The notes under the pieces were generated by a model that was not told the origin of the DNA, searched no databases, and worked only from the letters and a program-made list of their open reading frames with translations. The position numbers and the translations under genes are program-made. From an uncultured Prolixibacteraceae bacterium (GTDB taxonomy: Bacteria > Bacteroidota > Bacteroidia > Bacteroidales > Prolixibacteraceae): DNA of 34,580 nucleotides. This document shows, piece after piece, positions 22,345 through 29,861 of this stretch. Every line of letters begins with the position of its first letter. Within the stretch, counting starts at the first letter, position 1. The stretch is from positions 1-34,580 of the forward strand of contig CALGIG010000068.1 in NCBI GenBank assembly GCA_937915865.1, in the 5' to 3' direction.

Positions 22345-22758
22345 ATGAGCACAATAAAGCGTTTTGAAGATTTGGAAGTTTGGAAACTAGCAAGAGAACT
22401 TTGTAGCGATGTCTTTCAACTTACTTTACAGAAAGACTTTTCAAGAGATTTTGGGCTGAGAGATCAAATTAACAATTCAAGCGGTTCGATCATGGATAAT
22501 ATTGCCGAAGGCTTTGAGCGTGACGGCAGCAAGGAGTTTTCGCAGTTTTTGGCTATATCCAAAGGTTCATGCGGCGAGTGTCGTTCTCAACTTTATCGGG
22601 CGCTCGACAGGAAATACATTTCGCAGGAACAATTTGAATTGACATCACAGAAAACGATTGATCTGGGTCGTAAAATCGCGAATTTCATGAGCTACCTCAA
22701 ATCCTCAGAATTAAAAGGAAACAAATACAAACCACCAACCCAACCCCAGAAACCCTAG
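22345..22758 (+). CDS. Four-helix-bundle protein (S23 / 23S rRNA intervening-sequence type)
   Basis: The 137-residue protein matches the four-helix-bundle family often annotated as '23S rRNA-intervening sequence protein': RFEDLEVWKLARELC, LRDQINNSSGSIMDNIAEGFERDGSKEF, SKGSCGECRSQLYRALD and GRKIANFMSYL. Despite the family name these genes occur mostly outside rRNA, as here. The family is structurally related to Avd, the accessory protein of diversity-generating retroelements, but no reverse transcriptase is present. I chose the ATG at 22345; a longer frame from 22279 would translate the repeat DNA. The low-complexity end KPPTQPQKP is likewise encoded by AGAAACCC-type repeat. It sits inside the AmmeMemoRadiSam locus and looks inserted. 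Confidence 0.9.
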   Translation: MSTIKRFEDLEVWKLARELCSDVFQLTLQKDFSRDFGLRDQINNSSGSIMDNIAEGFERDGSKEFSQFLAISKGSCGECRSQLYRALDRKYISQEQFELTSQKTIDLGRKIANFMSYLKSSELKGNKYKPPTQPQKP

Positions 22759-22803
22759 AAACTTCAGGAACAATTAGAAACTACAGAAACTATAGAAACT
22801 GTA
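22742..22803. repeat. AGAAACT repeat block, right of the four-helix-bundle gene
   Basis: At least six AGAAAC(C/T) units run from the end of the four-helix-bundle gene to just before the next ATG, for example ATTAGAAACTACAGAAACTA. They are of the same family as the left block and leave almost no unique DNA between the genes. Confidence 0.75.
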
Positions 22804-22804
22804 A

Positions 22805-25285
22805 ATGAACACAGTTTACCCGCTTTTCCCGATTACTATTTTGGTTGTGCTGTTTTACTTGCTGTCGTTCGCTTTTTCACGAATCGGACTTGTGAGCAAA
22901 CCGAATCACCGGAAATTCTGGAATGTGTTGCTGTTGCTCACTTTTCTGATTGCGGCACTACTTGGGCTTTTCATGGTGGTGAAAATTAACTACAAACTTC
23001 AGTTCCCGTTTTACGAAAAACTGGTGGCCTGGCACGTTGAGTTTGGGATTGGAATGGCAATCATTACACTTTTCCATTTCTCGTGGCACTTACGTTATTA
23101 TCTTCAGCTTTTCCATCCGGAGAAACAGGCAAAAAAGCAGTTAGCGCCAGAACCTGAAGCCGATTTAGACGAACAGCGGCTCAAACTTTCAGCATTTCTT
23201 TTGGGCAGTACCAGCATTGTTGCACAGGTCATTTTGTTGCGCGAATTTTTGTCGGTTTTCAGTGGAAATGAACTGGTGATTGGCTTGGTAATGGCCAATT
23301 GGATGATTCTGACCGGATTTGGCGCCTGGCTGGGAAAATTTCCATTACGGTTTCATAGCTCATTTTCGGTTGTTGTTACCGGTCTGCTTTTGCTTTCGGT
23401 TTTGCCTTTTGCAATAGCTTTTCTGATTAATTTCCTGAAAAACACAGTATTCCCTATTGGTGCGCTCATTGGCGTGGTTCAAATATTTTTCAGCTCGTTC
23501 GTTTTGTTGGCTCCATTTTGCCTGGTGAGCGGGTTTCTGTTTACGTTCATTGCCAAAAGTTTTTCCGAAGTTCGGCGACAAAATGAATCAGGTACAGTTT
23601 ATGGCTTCGAGTCGGTTGGCAGTGTTGCCGGAGGATTGATCAGTGGATTACTTTTTGTATCAGTTATTTCATCGTTCGAAAGTTTACTGATGCTATGCGT
23701 ACTGAATGGTGTGATTTTGTTTTTAATCAGTATTGAAAGAAAGAAAAAGGCTGTCGGCTGGCTACCTTTGGCCATGGCTGGCGCAGCGTTCGTGTTACTT
23801 TTTTTTCATCCTGAAAAGCATATCAGGAGTTTTTTGTATCCAAATCAGGAAATCGAGATTTCGAAAGATTCGCCTCACGGAAACATCGTTATCACACGAC
23901 GCGAAAAAATGTGGAGTGTTTACCTGAACAACAACCTGCTTTTCGATTCCGAAAACTTTATGATGAACGAGGAAGCCGTTCATTTTGCCATGCTTCAGCA
24001 TTCCAATCCGGAGACGGTTTTGCTGGTTTCGGGCGGACTTTCGGGCCAGATTGCCGAACTTAAAAAATACAAACCCGGGCGAATTGACTATGTAGAGGAC
24101 AACCGGTGGTTATTGGCTTTGATGAAAGATTCGCTGGCCAAAATGACCGACAAACGCATTTCGGTGTATACCGCCGATCCACTTCGTTTTATACGGCGAA
24201 CCCAACAAAAATACGATGTGGCGATCCTGAATCTGCCCGGTACTGCAACGATGCATGACAACCGGTTTTTCACGCTCGAATTTTACCAGCTCCTGAAGCA
24301 AAAACTGTCGGCAAACGGCGTGTTTTCGTTCGGTATTTCGTCGCCACCCAATTACCTGAACCAGGAAGCAGTTGACCTGAATTCGACATTGTTTGTTACG
24401 CTGAAGAAAGTGTTTCGACATGTGCTGATCTTTCCCGGCGAGCAAAATCACTTTCTGGCGTCCGATGGGCCACTCGCGGCAAACATTGCCGAACGCGTTC
24501 GGGCAGCGGGAATAGAGACACGGTATGTTAATTCGTATTACATCGACGATGCTTTGCTGAAAAGCCGCAGCGAAACCATTCTTGCCACGCTGAACACCAG
24601 TCAGCAACCGAATCAAAACCTGAAACCGGTTTTGTATTTTCAGCAACTGACATATTGGATGAGTCAGTTTAAAGGCAATTACTGGCTGTTTGGGCTGATT
24701 GCCGGAGCGCTTTTTTTGTTCTTTTTTATCTCCGGAAATACAGCATCGCAAAGCATGTTCATAACGGGTTTCTCAGCTTCAGGCATGGAAATCTTGTTGC
24801 TGTTTGGTTTGCAGGTTTTCTTCGGGAACATTTACCTGCTCACCAGTTTTGTGTTCGCCGGGTTCATGCTCGGATTGGGTCTTGGTTCGTTCTTTGGAAA
24901 ACAATTTCAGGAGAAAAATTTACTGGCTGTAATACAAACTGCAATTGGCGTTTACGCGGCTGTCGCAGGCTTTTCGCTTTTTTCAGGAGGAATGACAAGT
25001 CTTCCGGATTCTATCATTTATGCGGTTTTCCTGCTGGCCACCATTTTGATTGGCGGCTTGACAGGCTTTCAGTTTGCACAGTCGGGCCAGATTCAACATG
25101 GAAATTTTGCTGAAACATCAGGAAAAACATACAGTTTCGATTTGATTGGTTCGGCTTTTGGAGCACTGGCGGTGAGCATATTCCTGGTTCCGAAACTGGG
25201 AATTGTTGGGTCGGTTGGGCTAATAGCAGGCATCAACCTGATTTTTGCTGCTTGGTTGGCACTGAAAACAAAGGTCAGGATTTGA
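22805..25285 (+). CDS. Polytopic membrane protein with degenerate spermidine-synthase-like domain
   Basis: The 826-residue protein has an N-terminal membrane block with several histidines near or within helices (residues about 70-105, WHVEFGIGMAIITLFHFSWH). A second helix set spans about 125-340. A soluble SAM/aminopropyltransferase-like Rossmann domain covers about 345-590, and a C-terminal helix set runs to the end. In the Rossmann domain a glycine motif remains (GGLSG, 410-414) with the acidic Glu431-Asp432. The position usually held by the catalytic Asp reads DVAILNLPG (Asn476). It is therefore unlikely to be a normal spermidine synthase. Fused MFS/spermidine-synthase-like proteins of this kind occur with AmmeMemoRadiSam genes. 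The gene lies 52 bases upstream of the radical SAM gene, probably in one operon. Confidence 0.88.
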   Translation: MNTVYPLFPITILVVLFYLLSFAFSRIGLVSKPNHRKFWNVLLLLTFLIAALLGLFMVVKINYKLQFPFYEKLVAWHVEFGIGMAIITLFHFSWHLRYYLQLFHPEKQAKKQLAPEPEADLDEQRLKLSAFLLGSTSIVAQVILLREFLSVFSGNELVIGLVMANWMILTGFGAWLGKFPLRFHSSFSVVVTGLLLLSVLPFAIAFLINFLKNTVFPIGALIGVVQIFFSSFVLLAPFCLVSGFLFTFIAKSFSEVRRQNESGTVYGFESVGSVAGGLISGLLFVSVISSFESLLMLCVLNGVILFLISIERKKKAVGWLPLAMAGAAFVLLFFHPEKHIRSFLYPNQEIEISKDSPHGNIVITRREKMWSVYLNNNLLFDSENFMMNEEAVHFAMLQHSNPETVLLVSGGLSGQIAELKKYKPGRIDYVEDNRWLLALMKDSLAKMTDKRISVYTADPLRFIRRTQQKYDVAILNLPGTATMHDNRFFTLEFYQLLKQKLSANGVFSFGISSPPNYLNQEAVDLNSTLFVTLKKVFRHVLIFPGEQNHFLASDGPLAANIAERVRAAGIETRYVNSYYIDDALLKSRSETILATLNTSQQPNQNLKPVLYFQQLTYWMSQFKGNYWLFGLIAGALFLFFFISGNTASQSMFITGFSASGMEILLLFGLQVFFGNIYLLTSFVFAGFMLGLGLGSFFGKQFQEKNLLAVIQTAIGVYAAVAGFSLFSGGMTSLPDSIIYAVFLLATILIGGLTGFQFAQSGQIQHGNFAETSGKTYSFDLIGSAFGALAVSIFLVPKLGIVGSVGLIAGINLIFAAWLALKTKVRI

Positions 25286-25337
25286 AACCCGGCCACTGTT
25301 TTTTCGTTCAGAAACAATATTGAAATATTTTTAAAAC

Positions 25338-26465
25338 ATGGAAAGCAACGATATGAACAAGCGCGATTTTTTAAAACATGGACTGGCCGCCACCGGGGCG
25401 ATGGCGTTTGCCCCGATGATGGGATTTTCGGCATCGGCGGGCGAGAAACCCTGGAAATGGAGCAAGGAAGGCCTGTATTGGACCACCACACCGCGCGGTC
25501 CGAAATGCCTGATTTGTCCGAACGAATGTGTGATTAAGGAAGGCGAAACGGGCGTTTGCCATAACCGAACGAACTATCAGGGCAAAATTTATTCGATGGC
25601 CTACGGAAATCCTTGCGCCGTAAATATAGATCCGATTGAGAAAAAGCCATTTAATCATTTTTTGCCGGGATCGAAGGCATTTTCGATTGGTACGGCGGGC
25701 TGCAACCTCGCCTGCATGAACTGCCAGAACTGGACGATCTCGCAAGTAAGCCCGAAAGAAACGCGCAACTACGATCTGATGCCCGACAAGCTCGTCGAAC
25801 AAACTATTGCTGCCCAATGCCAATCTATCGCTTACACGTACTCGGAGCCTATTTCATTTTACGAATACACACTCGACTCGGCGAAACTGGCGCGGCAGGC
25901 AGGGATCAAAAATGTGCTGGTTACGGCGGGTTACATTCATCAGGAACCGCTGAGAAACTGGTGTAAATATATTGATGGTGCGCGCGTCGACCTGAAATCG
26001 TTCAGCAACGACATTTACATGAAACTGAGCGCCGGCGCGCTTCAACCGGTGCTCGATACGTTGAAAACCTTTGCTGAATTGGGCGTTTGGCTTGAAATCA
26101 TCAACCTGGTAGTTCCCGGTTGGACCGACAACCTCGATATGATCAAGCGCATGTGCGGCTGGCTAGCCGAAAACGGACTGGCCAATTATCCGATTCATTT
26201 CGACCGTTTCCATCCCGATTATAAACTCACGCAGCTGTCGGCGACACCGATTGGCGTGCTTACCCAGGCGCGCGATATTGCGTTGGCATCGGGCATGAAA
26301 TACGTGTACGTCGGTAATGTACCCGGGCTCGATGCGCAAAATACCATCTGTCCCAAATGCAAACAGGTGGTGGTCGAAAGGCGGGGTTTTACAGTCGTCA
26401 AAAACGATTTGGTGAAAGGCTGCTGTAGTAAGTGCGGCGAAAAAATTGCCGGTGTTTGGGAGTAA
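25338..26465 (+). CDS. amrS: AmmeMemoRadiSam system radical SAM enzyme with Tat-like signal
   Basis: The 375-residue protein has a radical SAM cluster motif, Cys122-Asn-Leu-Ala-Cys126-Met-Asn-Cys129, and the AmrS features: an N-terminal Cys set (CLICPNECVIKEGETGVC), NPCAVNIDPIEKKPFNHFLPG before the cluster, the DLKSF strand and a C-terminal zinc-ribbon-like CPKC...CCSKCG. The N-terminus looks like a twin-arginine signal (MNKRDFLKHGLAATGA, cleaved after SASA), with Lys-Arg in place of Arg-Arg. An internal start at 25353 would keep that signal. If exported, it would be an extracytoplasmic radical SAM protein, which is unusual, and the MEMO1-AMMECR1 partner also has a signal peptide. The gene is followed by a palindromic repeat and the cobalamin riboswitch. 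Confidence 0.95.
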   Translation: MESNDMNKRDFLKHGLAATGAMAFAPMMGFSASAGEKPWKWSKEGLYWTTTPRGPKCLICPNECVIKEGETGVCHNRTNYQGKIYSMAYGNPCAVNIDPIEKKPFNHFLPGSKAFSIGTAGCNLACMNCQNWTISQVSPKETRNYDLMPDKLVEQTIAAQCQSIAYTYSEPISFYEYTLDSAKLARQAGIKNVLVTAGYIHQEPLRNWCKYIDGARVDLKSFSNDIYMKLSAGALQPVLDTLKTFAELGVWLEIINLVVPGWTDNLDMIKRMCGWLAENGLANYPIHFDRFHPDYKLTQLSATPIGVLTQARDIALASGMKYVYVGNVPGLDAQNTICPKCKQVVVERRGFTVVKNDLVKGCCSKCGEKIAGVWE

Positions 26466-26477
26466 TACCTTTTTATC

Positions 26478-26535
26478 GGGTGCTGCGATTTTTAATCGCA
26501 GTTTTTGCTTTATGCGATTAGAAATCGCATCACCC
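26478..26535. repeat. 58-base palindromic repeat (GGGTG-TGCGATTT-AATCGCA)
   Basis: The left arm, GGGTGCTGCGATTTTTAATC(GCA), and the right arm, ending GCATCACCC, are complementary at about 21 of 23 positions. The unit starts 13 bases after the radical SAM stop. It is a typical interspersed repeat and could serve as terminator before the riboswitch transcript. Confidence 0.7.
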
Positions 26536-26561
26536 AAAATTATTTCTACTTTTACAACCTG

Positions 26562-26838
26562 AATTGGTTCCGACGTCGGCCTGTTGCCGACATGGACTAA
26601 AAGGGAATCCGGTGCGATACCGGAGCTGTACCCGCAGCTGTAAGCCTCATAGCTCCACCAACCTCCCCAAAGGGGAGGCTCGGGACAATGCTTTGAACAA
26701 CATTATGCCACTAAAGCTTTTGCCTCCTTTCTTTTTGGGGGTTAATTTCTCCCCTTCGGGGAGATTAAGAGGGGCTTTGGGAAGGCCGCAAAAAGCGAGG
26801 CGAGCCAGAAGACCTGCCAATTCAAACTGAATTTTAGT
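26562..26838 (+). promoter_or_regulatory. Cobalamin riboswitch, enlarged by an inserted repeat
   Basis: The conserved elements are present in order: AAAAGGGAATCCGGTGCGAT, then ACCGGAGCTGTACCCGC with CTGTAAGCC, and at the far end GCCAGAAGACCTGCC (26803-26817). Between them, where a short peripheral hairpin is expected, about 120 bases of interspersed repeat (26660-26779, with CTCCCCTTCGGGGAG and CCTCCCCAAAGGGGAGG hairpins) separate CTCCACCA from TTGGGAAGGC. These flanking halves could still pair as the stem base. The switch controls the btuF-btuC-btuD genes downstream. A weak TCTT/AAGA hairpin at 26842-26859 may belong to the expression platform. Confidence 0.9.
26660..26779. repeat. Interspersed repeat inserted in the cobalamin riboswitch
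   Basis: The segment is made of two palindromic cores (CCTCCCCAAAGGGGAGG and TCTCCCCTTCGGGGAGA) and ends GATTAAGAGGGGCTTTGG. It is the inverted counterpart of the repeat at 1247-1284. Boundaries are approximate. Confidence 0.7.
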
Positions 26839-26949
26839 CGAATCTTCGGGAAAAAAGATCGGTGATGGATTTGTTTCCATTTCATTTCTTCCGAAACATA
26901 TTTTTTGAGACTTGGTTATTCGATATTGATTATTGGAAATTCATTTTAG

Positions 26950-27759
26950 ATGAAAAAAACGCAATTAGTTCTGGTTGTGCTGCTTCTTTGTCAGCTTGCC
27001 GTTTATGCACAGGAAGCCAAACGTATTGTATCGCTGGTTCCTTGGGTTACAAAAAGTTTGTATGTAATGGGCGAACAACATCGTTTGGTTGGATGTACCA
27101 GTTATTGCCCGGTTCAGGAATCGGATCGTATTGCAGTGATAGCCAATGCGATGAATGTAAATATAGAAAAAACATTCTCTCTAAAACCTGATGTGGTAAT
27201 AGCTTCGTCGCTGAATAAACCTGAAACCATTGAAAACCTGAAGAAATTGGGGATAAAGGTGGTGATGCAACCTTATCCTGAGTCGTTTGATGAAATATGT
27301 AATTATTTCGTGCAGATTGGCGATCTGGTTGGTCAGGGCGCGAAAGCAAGGGAAATTGTGAACCAACAAAAAGCAAGGCTGGCAAAACTGAGAAGCAGTT
27401 TTCAGGCAGGAAAAAATCCTAAAATCCTGATCCAGATTGGCGCCAAACCTTTGTTCTGCGCGGTCCCTAATACATTCATGGAAGATTTTATCCGATTTTC
27501 GGGTGGGAAGAATATTGCTGAAGAATTGAAATTAGGCAGCATTACCCGAGAATATGTACTTAAGCAAAATCCGGATATTATTTTCATTGTTACAATGGGC
27601 ATAGTTGCCCAGGAAGAAAAAGATACATGGATGAAATACAGCTTTTTATCGGCTAGTAAAAGCAAAAAGATTTTTATACTTGATGCCGATAGAACCTGTA
27701 GCCCGACGCCAGTTTTGTTTGTCGATGCGCTGGAAGAAATGATTAAGCTGATGTATTGA
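26950..27759 (+). CDS. btuF: Cobalamin ABC transporter substrate-binding protein
   Basis: The 269-residue protein has a signal peptide (MKKTQLVLVVLLLCQLAVYA) and the type III periplasmic binding fold: RIVSLVPWVTKSLYVMGEQHRLVG at the start, the connecting helix region LVGQGAKAREIVNQQKA, and the second lobe with AVPNTFMEDFIRFSGGKNIAE and LKQNPDIIFIV. BtuF delivers corrinoids to the BtuCD permease in the periplasm. The role as cobalamin carrier follows from the riboswitch directly upstream and the btuC/btuD genes downstream; the sequence alone would also allow iron-siderophore binding. The stop is followed by an 80-base gap with a small inverted repeat before btuC. Confidence 0.9.
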   Translation: MKKTQLVLVVLLLCQLAVYAQEAKRIVSLVPWVTKSLYVMGEQHRLVGCTSYCPVQESDRIAVIANAMNVNIEKTFSLKPDVVIASSLNKPETIENLKKLGIKVVMQPYPESFDEICNYFVQIGDLVGQGAKAREIVNQQKARLAKLRSSFQAGKNPKILIQIGAKPLFCAVPNTFMEDFIRFSGGKNIAEELKLGSITREYVLKQNPDIIFIVTMGIVAQEEKDTWMKYSFLSASKSKKIFILDADRTCSPTPVLFVDALEEMIKLMY

Positions 27760-27778
27760 AATAATTGACAATTTTGCG

Positions 27779-27818
27779 ATTTACTATTTACCGTTGGTAG
27801 AAATTGTAAATCGTAAAT
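27779..27818. repeat. Inverted repeat between btuF and btuC
   Basis: ATTTACTATTTAC (27779-27791) and GTAAATCGTAAAT (27806-27818) are complementary at 12 of 13 positions. It belongs to an ATTTACGATTTAC-type interspersed repeat and breaks the otherwise tight btu operon; it may lower or stabilise downstream transcripts. Confidence 0.55.
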
Positions 27819-27839
27819 ATCAGAATCGTAAATTAACTG

Positions 27840-28862
27840 ATGCAAAAAAAGTACTTCAAATGGTTGCTCTGTCTGGCCGGATTGCTGGCATTGCTGGTTG
27901 CTTCGGTTGTCCTGTCGCTTTCTGTTGGCGAAATGAACCTGGGTTTTATGGATATTTTTGCAATTCTTCGGAAGAGCCACGAAAGCATGGAATACACTAT
28001 TTTAAGCCAGATTCGGTTCCCCCGGGTTTTGCTTGGGATTGCTGTTGGCGGCGCGCTTAGTCTTTCAGGAATTTTATTGCAGGGCGTTTACCGCAATCCG
28101 CTGGTTGAGCCATATACACTTGGAATTTCGGGTGGAGCATCGCTTGGTGTGGCAATTGCTATTGTATTCGGGCTGCACCAGTTGATTGGTTCGTTTGTGC
28201 TGCCCGCAGCTGGGTTCACAGGCGCTTTTCTCATCATTTTTGTCGTGTACACCATCAGCGCCCGAAGCGGACGGGTAAATATACAAACCATGCTTTTAAC
28301 AGGTGTTATGGTAAGCTTTATAGCATCCTCGTCGATGATGTTGCTCATGGCTGTTACCAGTTCAGAAAACCTGCACGGCATCATTTTCTGGATCATGGGC
28401 TCGCTCGACGAACCGGATATGTCGCTGATAATACTTACCCTGGTGGTTTCGTTGGTATCGCTGGTGCTTTCATACTTGTTTGTTCAGCCACTTAATGCCC
28501 TTCGTCTGGGCGAGGAAAAAGCCAAACACCTTGGGGTAAATACCGATTTAGCTATCAAATTGTTGTTCCTGATGGCTTCGCTACTGGCTGGTATATGTGT
28601 TGCTGTCGCAGGTGTCATTGGGTTCGTTGGCTTGATTATACCTCATTTGATGCGACTTTTATTCGGAACCGATTATCGTATTTTGCTGATTAGTTCATTC
28701 CTTTCAGGCTCGATATTTTTGGTGGTTTCTGATGTGATTGCCCGCACCATAATTTCTCCGAACGAGCTTCCAATTGGTGTGATAACCGGTATTGCCGGGG
28801 GAATCGCTTTTTTGCTTATGATTAGCCATCGTTCAATCCGTTCAACTAACCGTAGCCGATGA
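27840..28862 (+). CDS. btuC: Cobalamin ABC transporter permease (FecCD family)
   Basis: The 340-residue protein is a ten-helix FecCD/BtuC-type permease. Characteristic segments are QIRFPRVLLGIAVGGALSLSGILLQGVYRNPLVEPYTLGISGGASLG (about residues 57-105), the cytoplasmic loop LNALRLGEEKAKHLGV that contacts the ATPase, and GVIGFVGLIIPHLMRLLFG, followed by ELPIGVITGIAGG. It forms the translocation channel of the importer. Its stop overlaps the btuD start by four bases (ATGA), so the two are translationally coupled. Control by the riboswitch upstream of btuF is expected for all three genes. Confidence 0.95.
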   Translation: MQKKYFKWLLCLAGLLALLVASVVLSLSVGEMNLGFMDIFAILRKSHESMEYTILSQIRFPRVLLGIAVGGALSLSGILLQGVYRNPLVEPYTLGISGGASLGVAIAIVFGLHQLIGSFVLPAAGFTGAFLIIFVVYTISARSGRVNIQTMLLTGVMVSFIASSSMMLLMAVTSSENLHGIIFWIMGSLDEPDMSLIILTLVVSLVSLVLSYLFVQPLNALRLGEEKAKHLGVNTDLAIKLLFLMASLLAGICVAVAGVIGFVGLIIPHLMRLLFGTDYRILLISSFLSGSIFLVVSDVIARTIISPNELPIGVITGIAGGIAFLLMISHRSIRSTNRSR

Positions 28863-29677
28863 CTAATATTCTTGCCATACAAAACCTGAGGTGTGGGTAC
28901 CCGAAATTCCAGTTGTCCGACATCAATTTTGAGATACCAAAAGGTTCGTTTGCCGGAATTATTGGGCCAAATGGTTCGGGAAAAACCACGCTCTTCAGGG
29001 CAATAACCGGGATTCTTCCGTTGAAATCGGGTCAGATATTATTTTCAGAAAAAAGCCTGAAGGCATTTTCGCTGAAGCAGCGGGCTCAAAACATTGCTAT
29101 TGTGAGCCAGTTTATAGAAGCCGGTGACATGAGCGTGGAAGATTATGTGCTGATGGGGCGCATTCCGTACCACAGCCGGTTTAACTTTTTCGAGACCGAC
29201 GAGGATTTTGCCATTGCCCGTAAATACATGGAACTGACCGATACCTGGCGCTTCAGGGATCAGCTGATGTCGGAACTGAGTGGTGGCGAGCAGCAACTTG
29301 CCGGAATTGCCCGTGCCCTGACCCAACAACCCGAATTACTTTTGCTCGACGAGCCAACATCGCACCTCGATATTACCCACCAGGTTCATGTATTGAATGT
29401 TTTGCAGCAGCTAAACCTTGAGACGGGTCTTTCGGTACTGATGGTTATCCACGACCTTAACCTGGCTTCGGAATATTGCGACCGCCTGATTTTAGTGAAT
29501 CAGGGCCGGATACATACGCAGGGAACTCCCGAAGAAGTACTGACTTTCCGGAATATTGAAGATGTTTACCAAACCGTTGTTGTCACTCAAAACAACCCGC
29601 TTTCAGGCAAACCTGCCGTTTTTCTGGCTTCAGGAAAAGTGATTAAAGAGATTCAGAAAAGACTGTCGGAACAGTGA
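28859..29677 (+). CDS. btuD: Cobalamin ABC transporter ATP-binding protein
   Basis: The 272-residue protein is a FecE/BtuD-type ATPase with Walker A GPNGSGKTT (residues 36-44), a Q-loop VSQF, the signature LSGGEQQLAGIARAL, Walker B LLLLDEPTSHLD and the switch His in VIHDLNLASEYCDR. It energises the BtuC channel. The C-terminal part carries EDVYQTVVVTQNNPLSGKPAVFL, typical of this subfamily. It is the last gene of the importer operon; no strong terminator is visible after it. Confidence 0.95.
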   Translation: MTNILAIQNLRCGYPKFQLSDINFEIPKGSFAGIIGPNGSGKTTLFRAITGILPLKSGQILFSEKSLKAFSLKQRAQNIAIVSQFIEAGDMSVEDYVLMGRIPYHSRFNFFETDEDFAIARKYMELTDTWRFRDQLMSELSGGEQQLAGIARALTQQPELLLLDEPTSHLDITHQVHVLNVLQQLNLETGLSVLMVIHDLNLASEYCDRLILVNQGRIHTQGTPEEVLTFRNIEDVYQTVVVTQNNPLSGKPAVFLASGKVIKEIQKRLSEQ

Positions 29678-29744
29678 TTCGGTTGATTTTGTGATACTTC
29701 GTGTTCTTGTGCCTTTTGTCTATTCTGCTTTACAATTTTCATTA

Positions 29745-29806
29745 ATTCAAAATTCATATATAAAATTTGAAGTATGATTCAAAATTCATATATAAAATTT
29801 GAAGTA
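29745..29806. repeat. Tandem 30-base AT-rich palindromic repeat before the AAA_14 gene
   Basis: Two identical 30-base units (29745-29774 and 29777-29806) are separated by two bases, giving a 32-base period. Each is itself an imperfect palindrome with TTCAAA at one end and TTTGAA at the other (core CATATATAAA). They end 55 bases before the next start codon, where an operator or promoter would be. Confidence 0.75.
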
Positions 29807-29861
29807 ATACAAACTTTTATTTATAGCTTTGTATCGGAATTCACGAATTTAGACTTTCATT

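Noticed and set aside
22345..22758. Diversity-generating retroelement accessory protein (Avd)
   Set aside because: The fold family is related, but there is no reverse transcriptase and no template/variable repeat pair nearby.
22048..22803. CRISPR-like array suggested by many AGAAAC units
   Set aside because: Units are very short, degenerate, irregularly spaced and in both orientations; no conserved spacer length and no cas gene.
24110..24751. 213-codon open frame on the minus strand
   Set aside because: It lies fully opposite the spermidine-synthase-like domain and has the composition of a shadow frame, with no start context or family features.
22805..25285. Canonical spermidine synthase
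   Set aside because: The catalytic-aspartate position reads asparagine and the domain is embedded in a large membrane protein.
26564..26880. Open frames of 77-88 codons across the riboswitch
   Set aside because: They translate structured RNA and interspersed repeat; no support as protein genes.
27402..27980. 192-codon minus-strand frame over btuF and btuC
   Set aside because: It is antisense to two clear genes and contains Ser/Ile-rich low-information sequence.
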